Positions 1-7,672 of a stretch of 34,435 bases of DNA are shown here, piece after piece (the first letter of the stretch is position 1; each line of letters starts with the position of its first letter). The notes beneath the pieces are model-generated. The model saw nothing but the letters and a program-made list of their open reading frames with translations, ran no database searches and was not told the origin of the DNA. The DNA lies in the NCBI GenBank assembly GCA_964393335.1, contig CAYMTN010000032.1, positions 1 through 34,435 of the forward strand, read 5' to 3'. The DNA comes from CAYMTN01 sp964393335 (GTDB lineage: Bacteria > Chloroflexota > Anaerolineae > Aggregatilineales > Aggregatilineaceae). Position numbers and translations under genes: made by a program.

Positions 1-2
1 CG

Positions 3-1568
3 GCGGTGGTCGGCGCGGTCGCCGCGCTGGGCCAGGGCGTCTGCCGCGCGACGTTCTCGCAGGGCATGGCGTTTGACATGCGGAACGATCTGTTCAGTCA
101 TATCCAGTCATTCTCGTTTTCGACGCTCGACCAGATGCAGACCGGCAGCCTGATGACGCGCATTTCCAGCGACATCGACATCATCCGCATGTTTTCGAGC
201 AACGGGCTGTCGTTGATGCTGCGCGCGCTGCTGATGATTATCGGCAGCGTGATCATGATCATGGTCACCGATTTACGGTTGTCCCTGATCATGTTCGGCT
301 GCCTGGGAGTAGCGGGCGTCATCATCTGGATTTTCATGCACCTGGCGCAGCCGCTGTTCGTCGTCGTCCAGCAAAAACTGGCGGCGTTGAACACCGTCGT
401 GCAGGAAAACCTGGCAGGGATACGCGTGGTCAAGGCGTTTGTGCGCGAGACATTCGAGATCACACACTTTGAAGACCATAATATCGACTACACCGATCAG
501 AATATTAAGGTCGGGCAGCTTCTGGCGCTGGTCATGCCCACGCTGACCCTGCTGACCAATGGCGGGATCGTCGCGGTGATCTGGTTCGGCGGATCAGACG
601 TGATCAGCGGGCGGTTGACGATCGGTGAACTGGTCGCCTTCAACAACTACCTGATGATCGGCATGACGCCGCTGCTGCTGCTGGGTAACATGTTGAACAT
701 GGCATCCCGCGCGGAAGCGTCGGCGGTGCGCGTGCTGGAACTGATGGATACGCCGTCTTTGATCCAGCCGGTACAAAACCCCTACATGCCCGGTTCCATG
801 CGCGGGCACGTGGTCTTCGAGAACGTATCGTTCCGCTACAATGGCGCAACACCAGCCGGCAACGGCGCTCATAACGGGCGGGAAGACGTACTCGACGGCA
901 TCAGCTTCGAGGTGCAGCCGGGGCAGCGCGTGGCCATGCTCGGCGTGACAGGTTCCGGCAAAACCACGTTGGTGAACCTGATCTCGCGGTTTTATGACGT
1001 GACACACGGGCGGATTGTGATCGATGGGGTCGACGTGCGCGACTGGGCACCGGAGGCGCTGCGTTCGTCGATTGGGCTGGTGCCGCAGACGACGACCCTG
1101 TTCAGCGGCACGGTCCGCGAAAACATCGCTTACGGCAGGCCGGATGCATCTCTGAACGACGTGATGGCCGCGGCCAGGGCCGCCCAGGCGCACGACTTCA
1201 TCATGTCCATGCCGGATGGGTATGACAGCATCGTGGAAGCACGCGGCGCGAACCTTTCCGGCGGGCAGAAGCAGCGCCTGGCGATTGCGCGCGCCCTGCT
1301 GACCGCGCCGGGCATCTTGATCCTGGACGACAGCACGAGCGCGGTTGATCTGACGACGGAAATCATGATCCAGGAAGCGCTAGACGGGCTGGCCGGTATG
1401 ACGACGTTCATCGTCGCCCAGCGGATCAACAGCGTGCTGAATGCGGACCAGATCATCATCCTGGAAGGCGGGCACATCGTCGCTCAGGGTACCCATGCGG
1501 AGCTGCTGCGCGACAGCCCGGTCTACCAGGAGATTTACCGCTCGCAATTTGGCACCGAAACCGTGTAA
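3..1568 (+). CDS. ABC exporter half-transporter, degenerate ATPase site (5' partial)
   Basis: This is a fused membrane plus ATPase half of an ABC exporter, likely moving lipid, drug or peptide out across the cytoplasmic membrane. The frame is open to the left edge, so about 60-80 N-terminal residues including the first membrane helix are missing. Numbering from the GTG at 6, a membrane domain fills residues 1-235 and the ATPase 265-520. Walker A is GVTGSGKTT (313-321), the Q-loop Gln is 361 and the signature is a good LSGGQ (417-421). Walker B ends LILDD, so the catalytic Glu is replaced by Asp442, and the H-loop His is replaced by Gln (AQR, Gln472). These are hallmarks of the degenerate subunit of heterodimeric exporters such as TM287/288 or LmrCD. 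The partner is the next gene, 101 bp downstream. The substrate cannot be read from the sequence. Confidence 0.93.
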   Translation, partial: AVVGAVAALGQGVCRATFSQGMAFDMRNDLFSHIQSFSFSTLDQMQTGSLMTRISSDIDIIRMFSSNGLSLMLRALLMIIGSVIMIMVTDLRLSLIMFGCLGVAGVIIWIFMHLAQPLFVVVQQKLAALNTVVQENLAGIRVVKAFVRETFEITHFEDHNIDYTDQNIKVGQLLALVMPTLTLLTNGGIVAVIWFGGSDVISGRLTIGELVAFNNYLMIGMTPLLLLGNMLNMASRAEASAVRVLELMDTPSLIQPVQNPYMPGSMRGHVVFENVSFRYNGATPAGNGAHNGREDVLDGISFEVQPGQRVAMLGVTGSGKTTLVNLISRFYDVTHGRIVIDGVDVRDWAPEALRSSIGLVPQTTTLFSGTVRENIAYGRPDASLNDVMAAARAAQAHDFIMSMPDGYDSIVEARGANLSGGQKQRLAIARALLTAPGILILDDSTSAVDLTTEIMIQEALDGLAGMTTFIVAQRINSVLNADQIIILEGGHIVAQGTHAELLRDSPVYQEIYRSQFGTETV

Positions 1569-1596
1569 GGCTGCGCCATGAAAATAAGCGATCTTT

Positions 1597-1619
1597 CGCC
1601 GGGAATAGACGACCCGGCG
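1597..1619 (+). terminator. weak hairpin between the two exporter genes
   Basis: A 7-bp perfect stem (CGCCGGG, 1597-1603, pairing with CCCGGCG, 1613-1619) lies in the 101-bp gap between the two ABC genes. It is followed by a loose T-rich stretch (ATTATTTTC). It may be an attenuator or an mRNA-processing hairpin. It is too weak to be called a firm terminator, and the two genes are expected to be made together. Confidence 0.3.
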
Positions 1620-1669
1620 GGTGAATTATTTTCTGGAATGGCCTGATTGACCTGTAACGAGAAACCATC

Positions 1670-3499
1670 ATGGCGAGTCAAAGCTCACAACCCCCACGTC
1701 TCCGTTTAGGCTATGGAGGCGGGCACAACTTAACCGGCGAGAGTGCCGCCGATGTCCGCACTACCGTGCGGCGGCTGTTCGGCTTTTTGCGGCCATTCTG
1801 GCGAAAGCTGGCGGTTGTCGTGGTGCTGGCTGTGCTCGGCACGCTGGCCTCATTGGCCGGGCCGATTTTGCTCGGCATGGCGATTGATAAGTACATCTCG
1901 ACGGGCGACCGGCAGGGGTTGGTCCGTATCGTGGAGCTGATGCTGGCCGTCTACGTGGGCAGCGGGGTCGCCGGGGCTGTGCAGGGCGTGATCATGGTCA
2001 CGATTGGGCAGCAGTTTGTCGCCAGTTTGCGCACCCGGTTGTTCAGCCATCTCCAAATGTTGTCGATGGCCTACCATGATCACCACCGGGTCGGGGACCT
2101 GATGAGCCGCGTCTCCAACGACACGGACGCGATCAACCAGGCGCTGTCGAACGGCCTGGTCGAGTTCAGCACGAATATTCTGCTGCTGGGCGGCATCATG
2201 GTCGCCATGTTCGTCTTGAACTGGCAGCTCGCGCTCGGCACGCTGCTGATCATGCTGCTGATGCTGTACATCACCGGCAAGATCACCCAGTACAGCCGCA
2301 ACGCATTTCGCAGCGTGCAGTTTAACCTCGGCCTGCTCAACAGCGTGATGGAAGAAAATATCGCCGGGGTTCGTGTGATCAAGGCGTTTGCACGCGAGCA
2401 AGATTCCTTCAAGCAGTTTGTCGTGGCGAACACCGCCTACCGACAGGCAGGCACCAGGGCAGAAATTATCACCGCCGCCCTGGGACCGATGTTTTCCACC
2501 ATGAACATCCTGACGATTGCCGTCACGGCGCTGTTGGGCGGCTGGCTGGCGGTGAAAGGTCACGTGCAGGTGGGCGTGATTGCGACCTTCGTCGTTTATA
2601 TCCGAAACTTTTTCAGGCCGATGCGCGCGATTGCCATGCTCTACAACCAGTTACAGTCGGCGCTGGCCGGTGCCGAGCGTATTTTCGCCGTGCTGGAGGC
2701 AGCGCCGTCTGTCGAGGATGCGCCGGGCGCGCTCCCGCTGCCCAAGACACAGGGCGCGGTACGTTTTGACCACGTGAGTTTTGCCTACGAACCCGGAAAA
2801 CCCGTTTTGATCGACGTCAACCTGGACGTGCAGCCCGGCCAGACGGTAGCCCTGGTGGGGCCAACCGGGGCCGGAAAAACGACCATTGTGAATCTGTTGA
2901 GCCGCTTCTACGACGTGAACGAAGGCGCGATCACGATTGACGGTCTCGACGTGCGTTCCGTGCAGCAGGCATCCATCCGCCAGCAGTTGGGCATCGTCCT
3001 GCAAGACACGTTCCTGTTTTCGGGAACGGTGATGGAAAACATCCGGTATGGGCGGCTGGATGCCACCGACGACGAGGTGATGGCTGCCGCGCGGCTGGCA
3101 AACGCCGACCGCTTCATCCGGCACCTGCCCCAGGGGTACCACATGCAGGTTTCCGAACAGGGCCACAACTTCAGCGAAGGGCAGCGCCAGTTGTTAGCCA
3201 TCGCACGCGCCGTGCTGGCCGATCCGCGCATTTTGATCCTGGACGAAGCAACCAGCAGCGTCGATACGCGCACGGAGATCCACATCCAACAGGCCCTGCT
3301 GCGCCTGCTGGAAGGACGGACGGCGTTTGTCATTGCCCACCGGCTGAGCACGATCCGCAACGCCGACCTGGTGCTGGTGATCCACGACCACCGCATCATC
3401 GAACGCGGCACGCACGACGAACTGCTCGCGCAGGGCGGCTTTTACCACGCGCTGTACACGAGCCAGTTCCAGCGCGCAGCGCCTGCCGGGGCCGGGTAG
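1670..3499 (+). CDS. ABC exporter half-transporter, consensus catalytic residues
   Basis: This is the second half of the heterodimeric ABC exporter, 609 residues and full length for the family. The membrane domain (about 35-340, six helices) is followed by the ATPase (363-600). Walker A is GPTGAGKTT (397-405), Walker B is intact with catalytic Glu526 (ILILDEATSSVD) and the H-loop has His557 (AHR). Its signature is altered to FSEGQ (501-505) instead of LSGGQ. The neighbour lacks the Glu and His but keeps LSGGQ. The composite site built from this protein's Walker motifs plus the neighbour's signature is therefore complete, and the other is doubly degenerate. That fit argues that the two proteins form one heterodimer. 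The start is ATG at 1670 with only a weak upstream purine run. The C-terminus is Ala/Gly-rich. Confidence 0.95.
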   Translation: MASQSSQPPRLRLGYGGGHNLTGESAADVRTTVRRLFGFLRPFWRKLAVVVVLAVLGTLASLAGPILLGMAIDKYISTGDRQGLVRIVELMLAVYVGSGVAGAVQGVIMVTIGQQFVASLRTRLFSHLQMLSMAYHDHHRVGDLMSRVSNDTDAINQALSNGLVEFSTNILLLGGIMVAMFVLNWQLALGTLLIMLLMLYITGKITQYSRNAFRSVQFNLGLLNSVMEENIAGVRVIKAFAREQDSFKQFVVANTAYRQAGTRAEIITAALGPMFSTMNILTIAVTALLGGWLAVKGHVQVGVIATFVVYIRNFFRPMRAIAMLYNQLQSALAGAERIFAVLEAAPSVEDAPGALPLPKTQGAVRFDHVSFAYEPGKPVLIDVNLDVQPGQTVALVGPTGAGKTTIVNLLSRFYDVNEGAITIDGLDVRSVQQASIRQQLGIVLQDTFLFSGTVMENIRYGRLDATDDEVMAAARLANADRFIRHLPQGYHMQVSEQGHNFSEGQRQLLAIARAVLADPRILILDEATSSVDTRTEIHIQQALLRLLEGRTAFVIAHRLSTIRNADLVLVIHDHRIIERGTHDELLAQGGFYHALYTSQFQRAAPAGAG

Positions 3500-3574
3500 C
3501 CGGTCACAGCCTCGTAAACACTTGCTAAGAACCGCCAAAAACCTCTAAAAAACGCTATCCTCAGCGCAGGGCTG

Positions 3575-3583
3575 TGTTATACT
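3575..3583 (+). promoter_or_regulatory. extended -10 promoter candidate
   Basis: TGTTATACT matches an extended -10 element (TG, one base, then TATACT at 3578-3583). It lies in the 199-bp gap before the CARDB-repeat gene and predicts a leader of roughly 110 nt. No convincing -35 is seen 17 bp upstream, which is tolerable for an extended -10 promoter. Confidence 0.45.
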
Positions 3584-3698
3584 GCGATCAATCCTCATCA
3601 CATCGGGTCAGTCGTTCCTCATAACCGCCTCATCGCCGCCGCCCCGGAACATAACACATCCGGCGATACTACGCTGGATCACGGAGAAAGGTATCACC

Positions 3699-6461
3699 AT
3701 GAAAACCACGCGTTACCTGAGTCTGATTCTAATCGGCGTGATGCTGGCGCTGCTGCCGGCGGTTGTGATCGCCGCACCCTCACCAGCCCCCATGCGAACG
3801 GGCGAAGCGCTGCCCGCTGCGGCGTGGTGGCTGGTGATCCACGACCAGTGCAACGATACGCTGCACTGGATCAGCCCGTCCGGCGAATTTGCAGCCATCC
3901 CGCGCCCGGTGCTGCCCGGCGAAGCTGCCGGAACGCCGTGCGGGTATCGACCGCTGCACATCTCGCAGGATGGCCGCACCCTGGTGGAGATCGCGCCGCT
4001 TGCCAGCGGGCGGCAGGGCCTCGGTTTTTATGACCTGCAAAGCGGCACGTGGCTGGCCACTCACCAGACCGAAGTCAACGAGTTCGCTTACCTGGGCGGG
4101 CGTTATTCGTCAGCCGCTAACAACCACATCGCGATTGGGTTCGCCAATGCGGCGACCGCGCCGCGTGCGTGGCGCGTGATCCTGTTCGACATGACGACCG
4201 GCGGCCCGGTGGATGAACTGCGCAGCAACGGCAGCGAGATCGCCAGTTTTGTCGGCGGCGAGTTCCTGGCGACGGCCCCGGTGATCCCGCAGGTCGTGCT
4301 GACCGCACAAAACGGAATAACCGGCGCAGAACAAATTCACATCCGCCTGGATGGTTTCGACGGGGCCGATCCGATCGGGGCCATTGCGTGGTATCCCGCC
4401 GGGGTGCCCGGCGTCGGGCAGGAACTGGTCAGCAGCATCTACACCGAACAGGACCTCGACGTGCTGCCGGATGGACGTGCCATTTTCGCATACAACGACC
4501 CGACCTACCCGGTCGGTCCCCCGCCGCCGATGGGCAGCGCCGACACGAACGCGATCGGGCTGCTGCTGCCGACTTCGGTTGGCGATACCCCCGCCCCGCA
4601 GTTGTATTTTGCCGATGGCGTGAGCACGCTTTACCAACCGCTGTGGGCGGCTGATGGGACGATCGCGCTCTTCCGGCGCACGACCGGCGATCCACCTGTC
4701 GTCTATTGGATTAGCGTGGGAACCGCCGTGCTGGTGCCGCTCGCCGACCAGCCCGCGCAGATTTTCGGCGTGCCAACCGGCTTTGTCTACAACACGTCGG
4801 ACGGCATTTACTTCCTGGATGGAACGACCGGGCTGGTGTCAGGGCCGATCTACAGCGCGCCCTCGCTGAGTGGCAGTGCCGCGTTCGTGTGGGCCACCGC
4901 GTTCGGCAATCCGCCGCTGGCGCTGGATACGATCGCCGCGTCAGCCGGGCCAGGCGGACCACCGCCCGCCACAGGTGGGCCAGACCTGTTCGTCAGCGAA
5001 TTTTCGCTTGACCCTGCCACGCCGATCAAGGGCCAGACGGTAAACGTCCGTGTCGGCGTTTACAACCAGGGCAACGCTGCCGCAACAGGCAGCTTCCACA
5101 TCGAGTGGTATCCCGGCGAAAACTACCCCTCCCCTGCTTGCGCATGGGATCTCGATGGGATGGTCGCCACCGGCGGACGCATCCTGACGTGCACCTATGT
5201 GGGTTACCCCAGCCCGTACGCGTCGATCAATACGATGGTCAAAGTGGATACAGGGAACACTATCGCGGAAACCGACGAAAGCAACAACATCTATTTGCAG
5301 CCGATCAGCGTATCCGATAGCGCCGCACCGCCTGCCGCCGGTCAGTCGGACCTGTTCGTCAGCGAATTCTCACTCGATCCGGCCACGCCGATCAAGGGTC
5401 AGGCCGTGAACGTCCGCGTGGGCGTCTACAACCAGGGCAACGCCGCCGCAACAGGCAGCTTCCACATCGAGTGGTATCCCGGCGAGAACTACCCGTCACC
5501 GGCCTGCGCCTGGGACCTCGACGGGATGGTCGCGCATGGCGGGCGCATCCTGACCTGCACCTATGCCGGTTACCCCAGCCCTTACGCGTCGATCAACACG
5601 CTGGTCCGGATAGATACCGGCAACGTAATCAGCGAGAGCAACGAGAGCAACAACAGCTACGCGCAGGCCATCAGCGTATCGGACAGCGCCGCGCCGCCGC
5701 CTGCCGGCCAGCCGGACCTGTTCGTCAGCGAGTTTTCGCTCGATCCGGCCACGCCGACCCAGGGCCAGCCGGTGAATGTGCGGGTGGGCGTCTACAACCA
5801 GGGCAACGCCGCCGCAACAGGCAGCTTCCACATCGAGTGGTATCCCGGCGAGAACTACCCGTCACCGGCCTGCGCCTGGGACCTCGACGGGATGGTCGCT
5901 CACGGTGGGCGCATCCTGACCTGTACCTATGCCGGTTACCCCAGTTGGTACGCGTCGATCAATACGCTGGTCCGGATAGATACCGGCAACGTCATCAGCG
6001 AGAGCAACGAGAGCAACAACAGCTACGCGCAGGCCATTAGCGTCATGAATGTCGCGGCCCCGACGGCTGTCCCGGTGCCGACTGCTGTCCCGACGGCGGT
6101 CCCGCCCGCCGGTCAGGCGGACCTGTACGTCAGCGAGTTCTCGCTCAGCCCATCGACGCCGACCAAGGGCCAGCCGGTGAACGTGCGCGTGGGCGTCTAC
6201 AACCAGGGCAACGCCGCCGCAACAGGCAGCTTCCACATCGAGTGGTATCCCGGCGAGAATTACCCGTCGCCTGCCTGCTCGTGGGACCTTGACGGGATGG
6301 TCGCTCACGGCGGGCGCATCCTGACCTGCACTTACGCCGGGTATCCCAGCCCGTACGCGTCGATCAATACGATGGTCCGGGTGGATACCGGCAACGTAAT
6401 CAGCGAAAGTAACGAGAGCAACAATACCTACAGGCAGAACATCAGCGTGAACTCGCCGTAA
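3699..6461 (+). CDS. exported protein with four C-terminal CARDB repeats
   Basis: This is a 920-residue exported protein. A classical signal peptide (residues 1-26, cleavage near VIAAPS) leads into an N-terminal region (about 30-420) rich in short beta-strand-like segments, resembling a propeller-type fold, with no catalytic motif I recognise. Four repeats then start at residues 429, 551, 673 and 808. Each opens D-L-(F/Y)-V-S-E-F-S-L and ends near S-N-(N)-x-Y-x-(Q)-x-I-S-V, which is typical of CARDB (cell-adhesion-related, Ig-like) domains. Each has one conserved Cys pair, PACAWDLDG and ILTCTY. A PTAVPVPTAVPTAVPP stalk separates repeats 3 and 4. There is no sortase signal or C-terminal helix, so anchoring is unclear. 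The ribosome site GGAGAAAGG (3683-3691) fixes the start. A surface binding or scaffold role is inference. Confidence 0.88.
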   Translation: MKTTRYLSLILIGVMLALLPAVVIAAPSPAPMRTGEALPAAAWWLVIHDQCNDTLHWISPSGEFAAIPRPVLPGEAAGTPCGYRPLHISQDGRTLVEIAPLASGRQGLGFYDLQSGTWLATHQTEVNEFAYLGGRYSSAANNHIAIGFANAATAPRAWRVILFDMTTGGPVDELRSNGSEIASFVGGEFLATAPVIPQVVLTAQNGITGAEQIHIRLDGFDGADPIGAIAWYPAGVPGVGQELVSSIYTEQDLDVLPDGRAIFAYNDPTYPVGPPPPMGSADTNAIGLLLPTSVGDTPAPQLYFADGVSTLYQPLWAADGTIALFRRTTGDPPVVYWISVGTAVLVPLADQPAQIFGVPTGFVYNTSDGIYFLDGTTGLVSGPIYSAPSLSGSAAFVWATAFGNPPLALDTIAASAGPGGPPPATGGPDLFVSEFSLDPATPIKGQTVNVRVGVYNQGNAAATGSFHIEWYPGENYPSPACAWDLDGMVATGGRILTCTYVGYPSPYASINTMVKVDTGNTIAETDESNNIYLQPISVSDSAAPPAAGQSDLFVSEFSLDPATPIKGQAVNVRVGVYNQGNAAATGSFHIEWYPGENYPSPACAWDLDGMVAHGGRILTCTYAGYPSPYASINTLVRIDTGNVISESNESNNSYAQAISVSDSAAPPPAGQPDLFVSEFSLDPATPTQGQPVNVRVGVYNQGNAAATGSFHIEWYPGENYPSPACAWDLDGMVAHGGRILTCTYAGYPSWYASINTLVRIDTGNVISESNESNNSYAQAISVMNVAAPTAVPVPTAVPTAVPPAGQADLYVSEFSLSPSTPTKGQPVNVRVGVYNQGNAAATGSFHIEWYPGENYPSPACSWDLDGMVAHGGRILTCTYAGYPSPYASINTMVRVDTGNVISESNESNNTYRQNISVNSP
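4983..6461 (+). repeat. four tandem CARDB-coding repeats, 366-bp period
   Basis: Repeat units begin at 4983, 5349, 5715 and 6120. The first three are spaced exactly 366 bp apart, and the fourth is displaced by 39 bp that encode a Pro/Thr/Val stalk. Long stretches are identical at the DNA level between units, for example around GGCAGCTTCCACATCGAGTG at 5090, 5456, 5821 and 6227. This points to recent duplication or gene conversion rather than only protein-level constraint. Confidence 0.9.
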
Positions 6462-6484
6462 CCCGCACCCCTGAACCACACGCA

Positions 6485-6523
6485 AAACTGCCCTGGTGAT
6501 GGATCGCCAGGGCAGTTTGTTTT
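6485..6523 (+). terminator. Rho-independent terminator, probably bidirectional
   Basis: A perfect 12-bp stem (6485-6496 with 6507-6518) encloses a 10-nt loop and is followed by GTTTT, 24 bp after the stop codon of the CARDB gene. The other strand also ends with a short T run, so the hairpin may also serve the convergent small gene that ends at 6571. Confidence 0.85.
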
Positions 6524-6570
6524 GGAGCATCGAAGGACCCCATCAACGAACGACTGCTGCACGGGAACAG

Positions 6571-6792
6571 TCAAACCTCCCAATATTCGGGCGGCCTGTC
6601 CCCTTCTTTCCACAGATGGCCGCCATACGGCAGCAGACTGCCGGGCACCGGCTTGCCAGCGATGCGCAACTGGCGGCGCTGGCACGTCTCGAAATCGCCC
6701 TCACAATACAACTCCATGTAGATTTTCTTTGCAATGGCACGAAAATATTTGAACATCGGACAGCCGTCGATGTACTCGCACGATTGACTCAT
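6571..6792 (-). CDS. small four-cysteine protein, possible metal or Fe-S binder
   Basis: This is a 73-residue cytoplasmic protein with no signal peptide. Cysteines fall at 5, 11, 30 and 37 (C-x5-CP-x18-C-x6-C), followed by a conserved-looking stretch GKPVPGSLLPYGG. I know this pattern from small uncharacterised bacterial proteins of the type C..CPFF....YC.G....CAR; the four Cys suggest a metal or Fe-S site. The start is ATG at 6792, because GGGAGA sits at the right distance just upstream on the minus strand. The frame extends farther upstream to 6981, but that part runs across the promoter region and looks non-coding. The gene lies alone and converges with the CARDB gene. Its function is unknown. 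Confidence 0.68.
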   Translation of the reverse strand: MSQSCEYIDGCPMFKYFRAIAKKIYMELYCEGDFETCQRRQLRIAGKPVPGSLLPYGGHLWKEGDRPPEYWEV

Positions 6793-6834
6793 ATCTCTGT
6801 CTCCCAAATCCCGGCTTACTAAGATAGCCCTAAG

Positions 6835-6861
6835 CTTATACAAGAAAAAAATCCGGTGCAA
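6835..6861 (-). promoter_or_regulatory. possible promoter for the small four-Cys gene
   Basis: On the minus strand TTGCAC (6861-6856) and TATAAG (6840-6835) are separated by 15 bp. The spacing is short and the match partial, so this is only a candidate. It lies 42 bp upstream of the ATG at 6792. Confidence 0.25.
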
Positions 6862-6878
6862 CTGCGTGTGAGCGCGGC

Positions 6879-6933
6879 CTGTTTTTCCAGCCTTACAAGA
6901 CTGTTCGGCACCTGTAAGCAGCCTGTAATTCTG
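6879..6933 (+). promoter_or_regulatory. tandem 11-bp direct repeats, OmpR/PhoB-family type operator
   Basis: CTGT-type half-sites lie exactly in 11-bp register: CTGTTTT (6879), nothing clear at 6890, CTGTTCG (6901), CTGTAAG (6912) and CTGTAAT (6923). Direct repeats at one helical turn are the standard binding architecture of OmpR/PhoB winged-helix regulators; the E. coli Pho box uses CTGTCAT repeats 11 bp apart. The array ends 12 bp before an extended -10 (TGGTATTCA, 6945-6953), so an activator position in place of a -35 is plausible. The same motif occurs upstream of the gene at 7673, and an OmpR-family regulator is encoded at 18908. Confidence 0.65.
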
Positions 6934-6944
6934 GTGGGCGATCC

Positions 6945-6953
6945 TGGTATTCA
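6945..6953 (+). promoter_or_regulatory. extended -10 candidate for the small exported protein
   Basis: TGGTATTCA resembles TGnTATAAT (hexamer 6948-6953). It sits just downstream of the 11-bp repeat array and 44 bp before the ATG at 6998. No independent -35 is visible, as expected for a promoter driven by an activator. Confidence 0.35.
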
Positions 6954-6997
6954 GCTTTACGGTAACGAACCGTTCGACCAACCGAAAGGAAAATCAC

Positions 6998-7486
6998 ATG
7001 TTCAAGAAAATCCTGCTTATCACGTCCGTGTTCGTGCTGGTATTTGCCGTTGGCGCGGTGAATGTTTTTGCCAGCCAGGAAAGCGGCAACACGCCCACCC
7101 GCGCAGCGATGGAATGCCCGGCGATCTACAACGAAGATGCCGACACCTGGGTGTCTGCATACTACTGTGACGGGCGACTCAACGCGTTCGACATCACGCA
7201 GACCGTCGCCGTTTATGACGACTATACCAGCGTCCAGACATGGGACGAAGACGGGAACCCGTTTTACATCGACGCGGTCAGCGGCGTCAGCCTGTGGGTC
7301 ATCGATTGGAACGATGCCGGACAACTGGCCCTGTACGTCCCGGAGAGTTCGATCCAGGCGGCGGTGGCCGCCGGGACGGATACCGTCATCGCTGAAGGAA
7401 ACGGCGTGACGCTGGGGTACTCCGCTTACGGCGTGCTGTGGGTCACCGGGCCGGGTGGGTATGCCTTTACCTGGGACGCCGGATAA
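6998..7486 (+). CDS. small exported protein of unknown function
   Basis: This is a 162-residue protein with a clear signal peptide (MFKKILLITSVFVLVFAVGA, cleavage near VFASQ) and a mature part of about 137 residues. The mature part is acidic, rich in aromatic residues, Asp and Gly, and has two Cys (CPAIYN and YYCDG) that could form a disulfide. I recognise no family. The start is ATG at 6998 with GAAAGGAAA just upstream. It has its own promoter region with the 11-bp repeats and its own terminator at 7527. It is therefore transcribed alone but apparently under the same regulator as the operon that follows. A role as an accessory or output of that envelope system is inference. Confidence 0.8.
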   Translation: MFKKILLITSVFVLVFAVGAVNVFASQESGNTPTRAAMECPAIYNEDADTWVSAYYCDGRLNAFDITQTVAVYDDYTSVQTWDEDGNPFYIDAVSGVSLWVIDWNDAGQLALYVPESSIQAAVAAGTDTVIAEGNGVTLGYSAYGVLWVTGPGGYAFTWDAG

Positions 7487-7526
7487 ACTCACGGGGCGCG
7501 GCCACGCCGGGCCGGATGGGCACTCT

Positions 7527-7565
7527 CATGAAGGCGCGAACAAACCCCGCGCCTTCATGGTTTTT
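7527..7565 (+). terminator. Rho-independent terminator
   Basis: A perfect 12-bp stem (7527-7538 with 7548-7559), a 9-nt loop and the tail GTTTTT follow the small exported-protein gene by 40 bp. It separates that gene from the 12-kb gene train beginning at 7673. Confidence 0.88.
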
Positions 7566-7590
7566 GCTGCGTTTTGCGCATATTTCAAGA

Positions 7591-7623
7591 CTGTAATGCA
7601 ACTGTAAGGGCAATGTAATTTCA
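7591..7623 (+). promoter_or_regulatory. second 11-bp direct-repeat operator (CTGTAA type)
   Basis: Three half-sites lie exactly 11 bp apart: CTGTAAT (7591), CTGTAAG (7602) and ATGTAAT (7613). They match the half-sites at 6912 and 6923 almost base for base. The array is placed directly between the terminator at 7565 and the gene starting at 7673, which is the promoter position for the whole train. A clear -10 is not obvious downstream. Binding by the regulator encoded at 18908 is inference. Confidence 0.68.
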
Positions 7624-7660
7624 CCGCATGATCATTGGGCGAAAATCACCGAAAGTATTC

Positions 7661-7666
7661 AGGAGG
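7661..7666 (+). promoter_or_regulatory. ribosome binding site that fixes a GTG start
   Basis: AGGAGG lies 6 nt before the GTG at 7673. It shows that translation starts there and not at the ATG at 7628, and puts the signal peptide directly at the N-terminus. Confidence 0.85.
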
Positions 7667-7672
7667 AAATCT

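Noticed and set aside
1633..1658. CTGTAA-type repeats upstream of the second exporter gene
   Set aside because: CTGGAAT, CTGATTG and CTGTAAC are spaced 10 and 9 bp and match poorly, unlike the strict 11-bp arrays at 6879 and 7591.
4983..6461. CRISPR-like array
   Set aside because: The repeats are 366 bp long and entirely within one coding frame with CARDB features.
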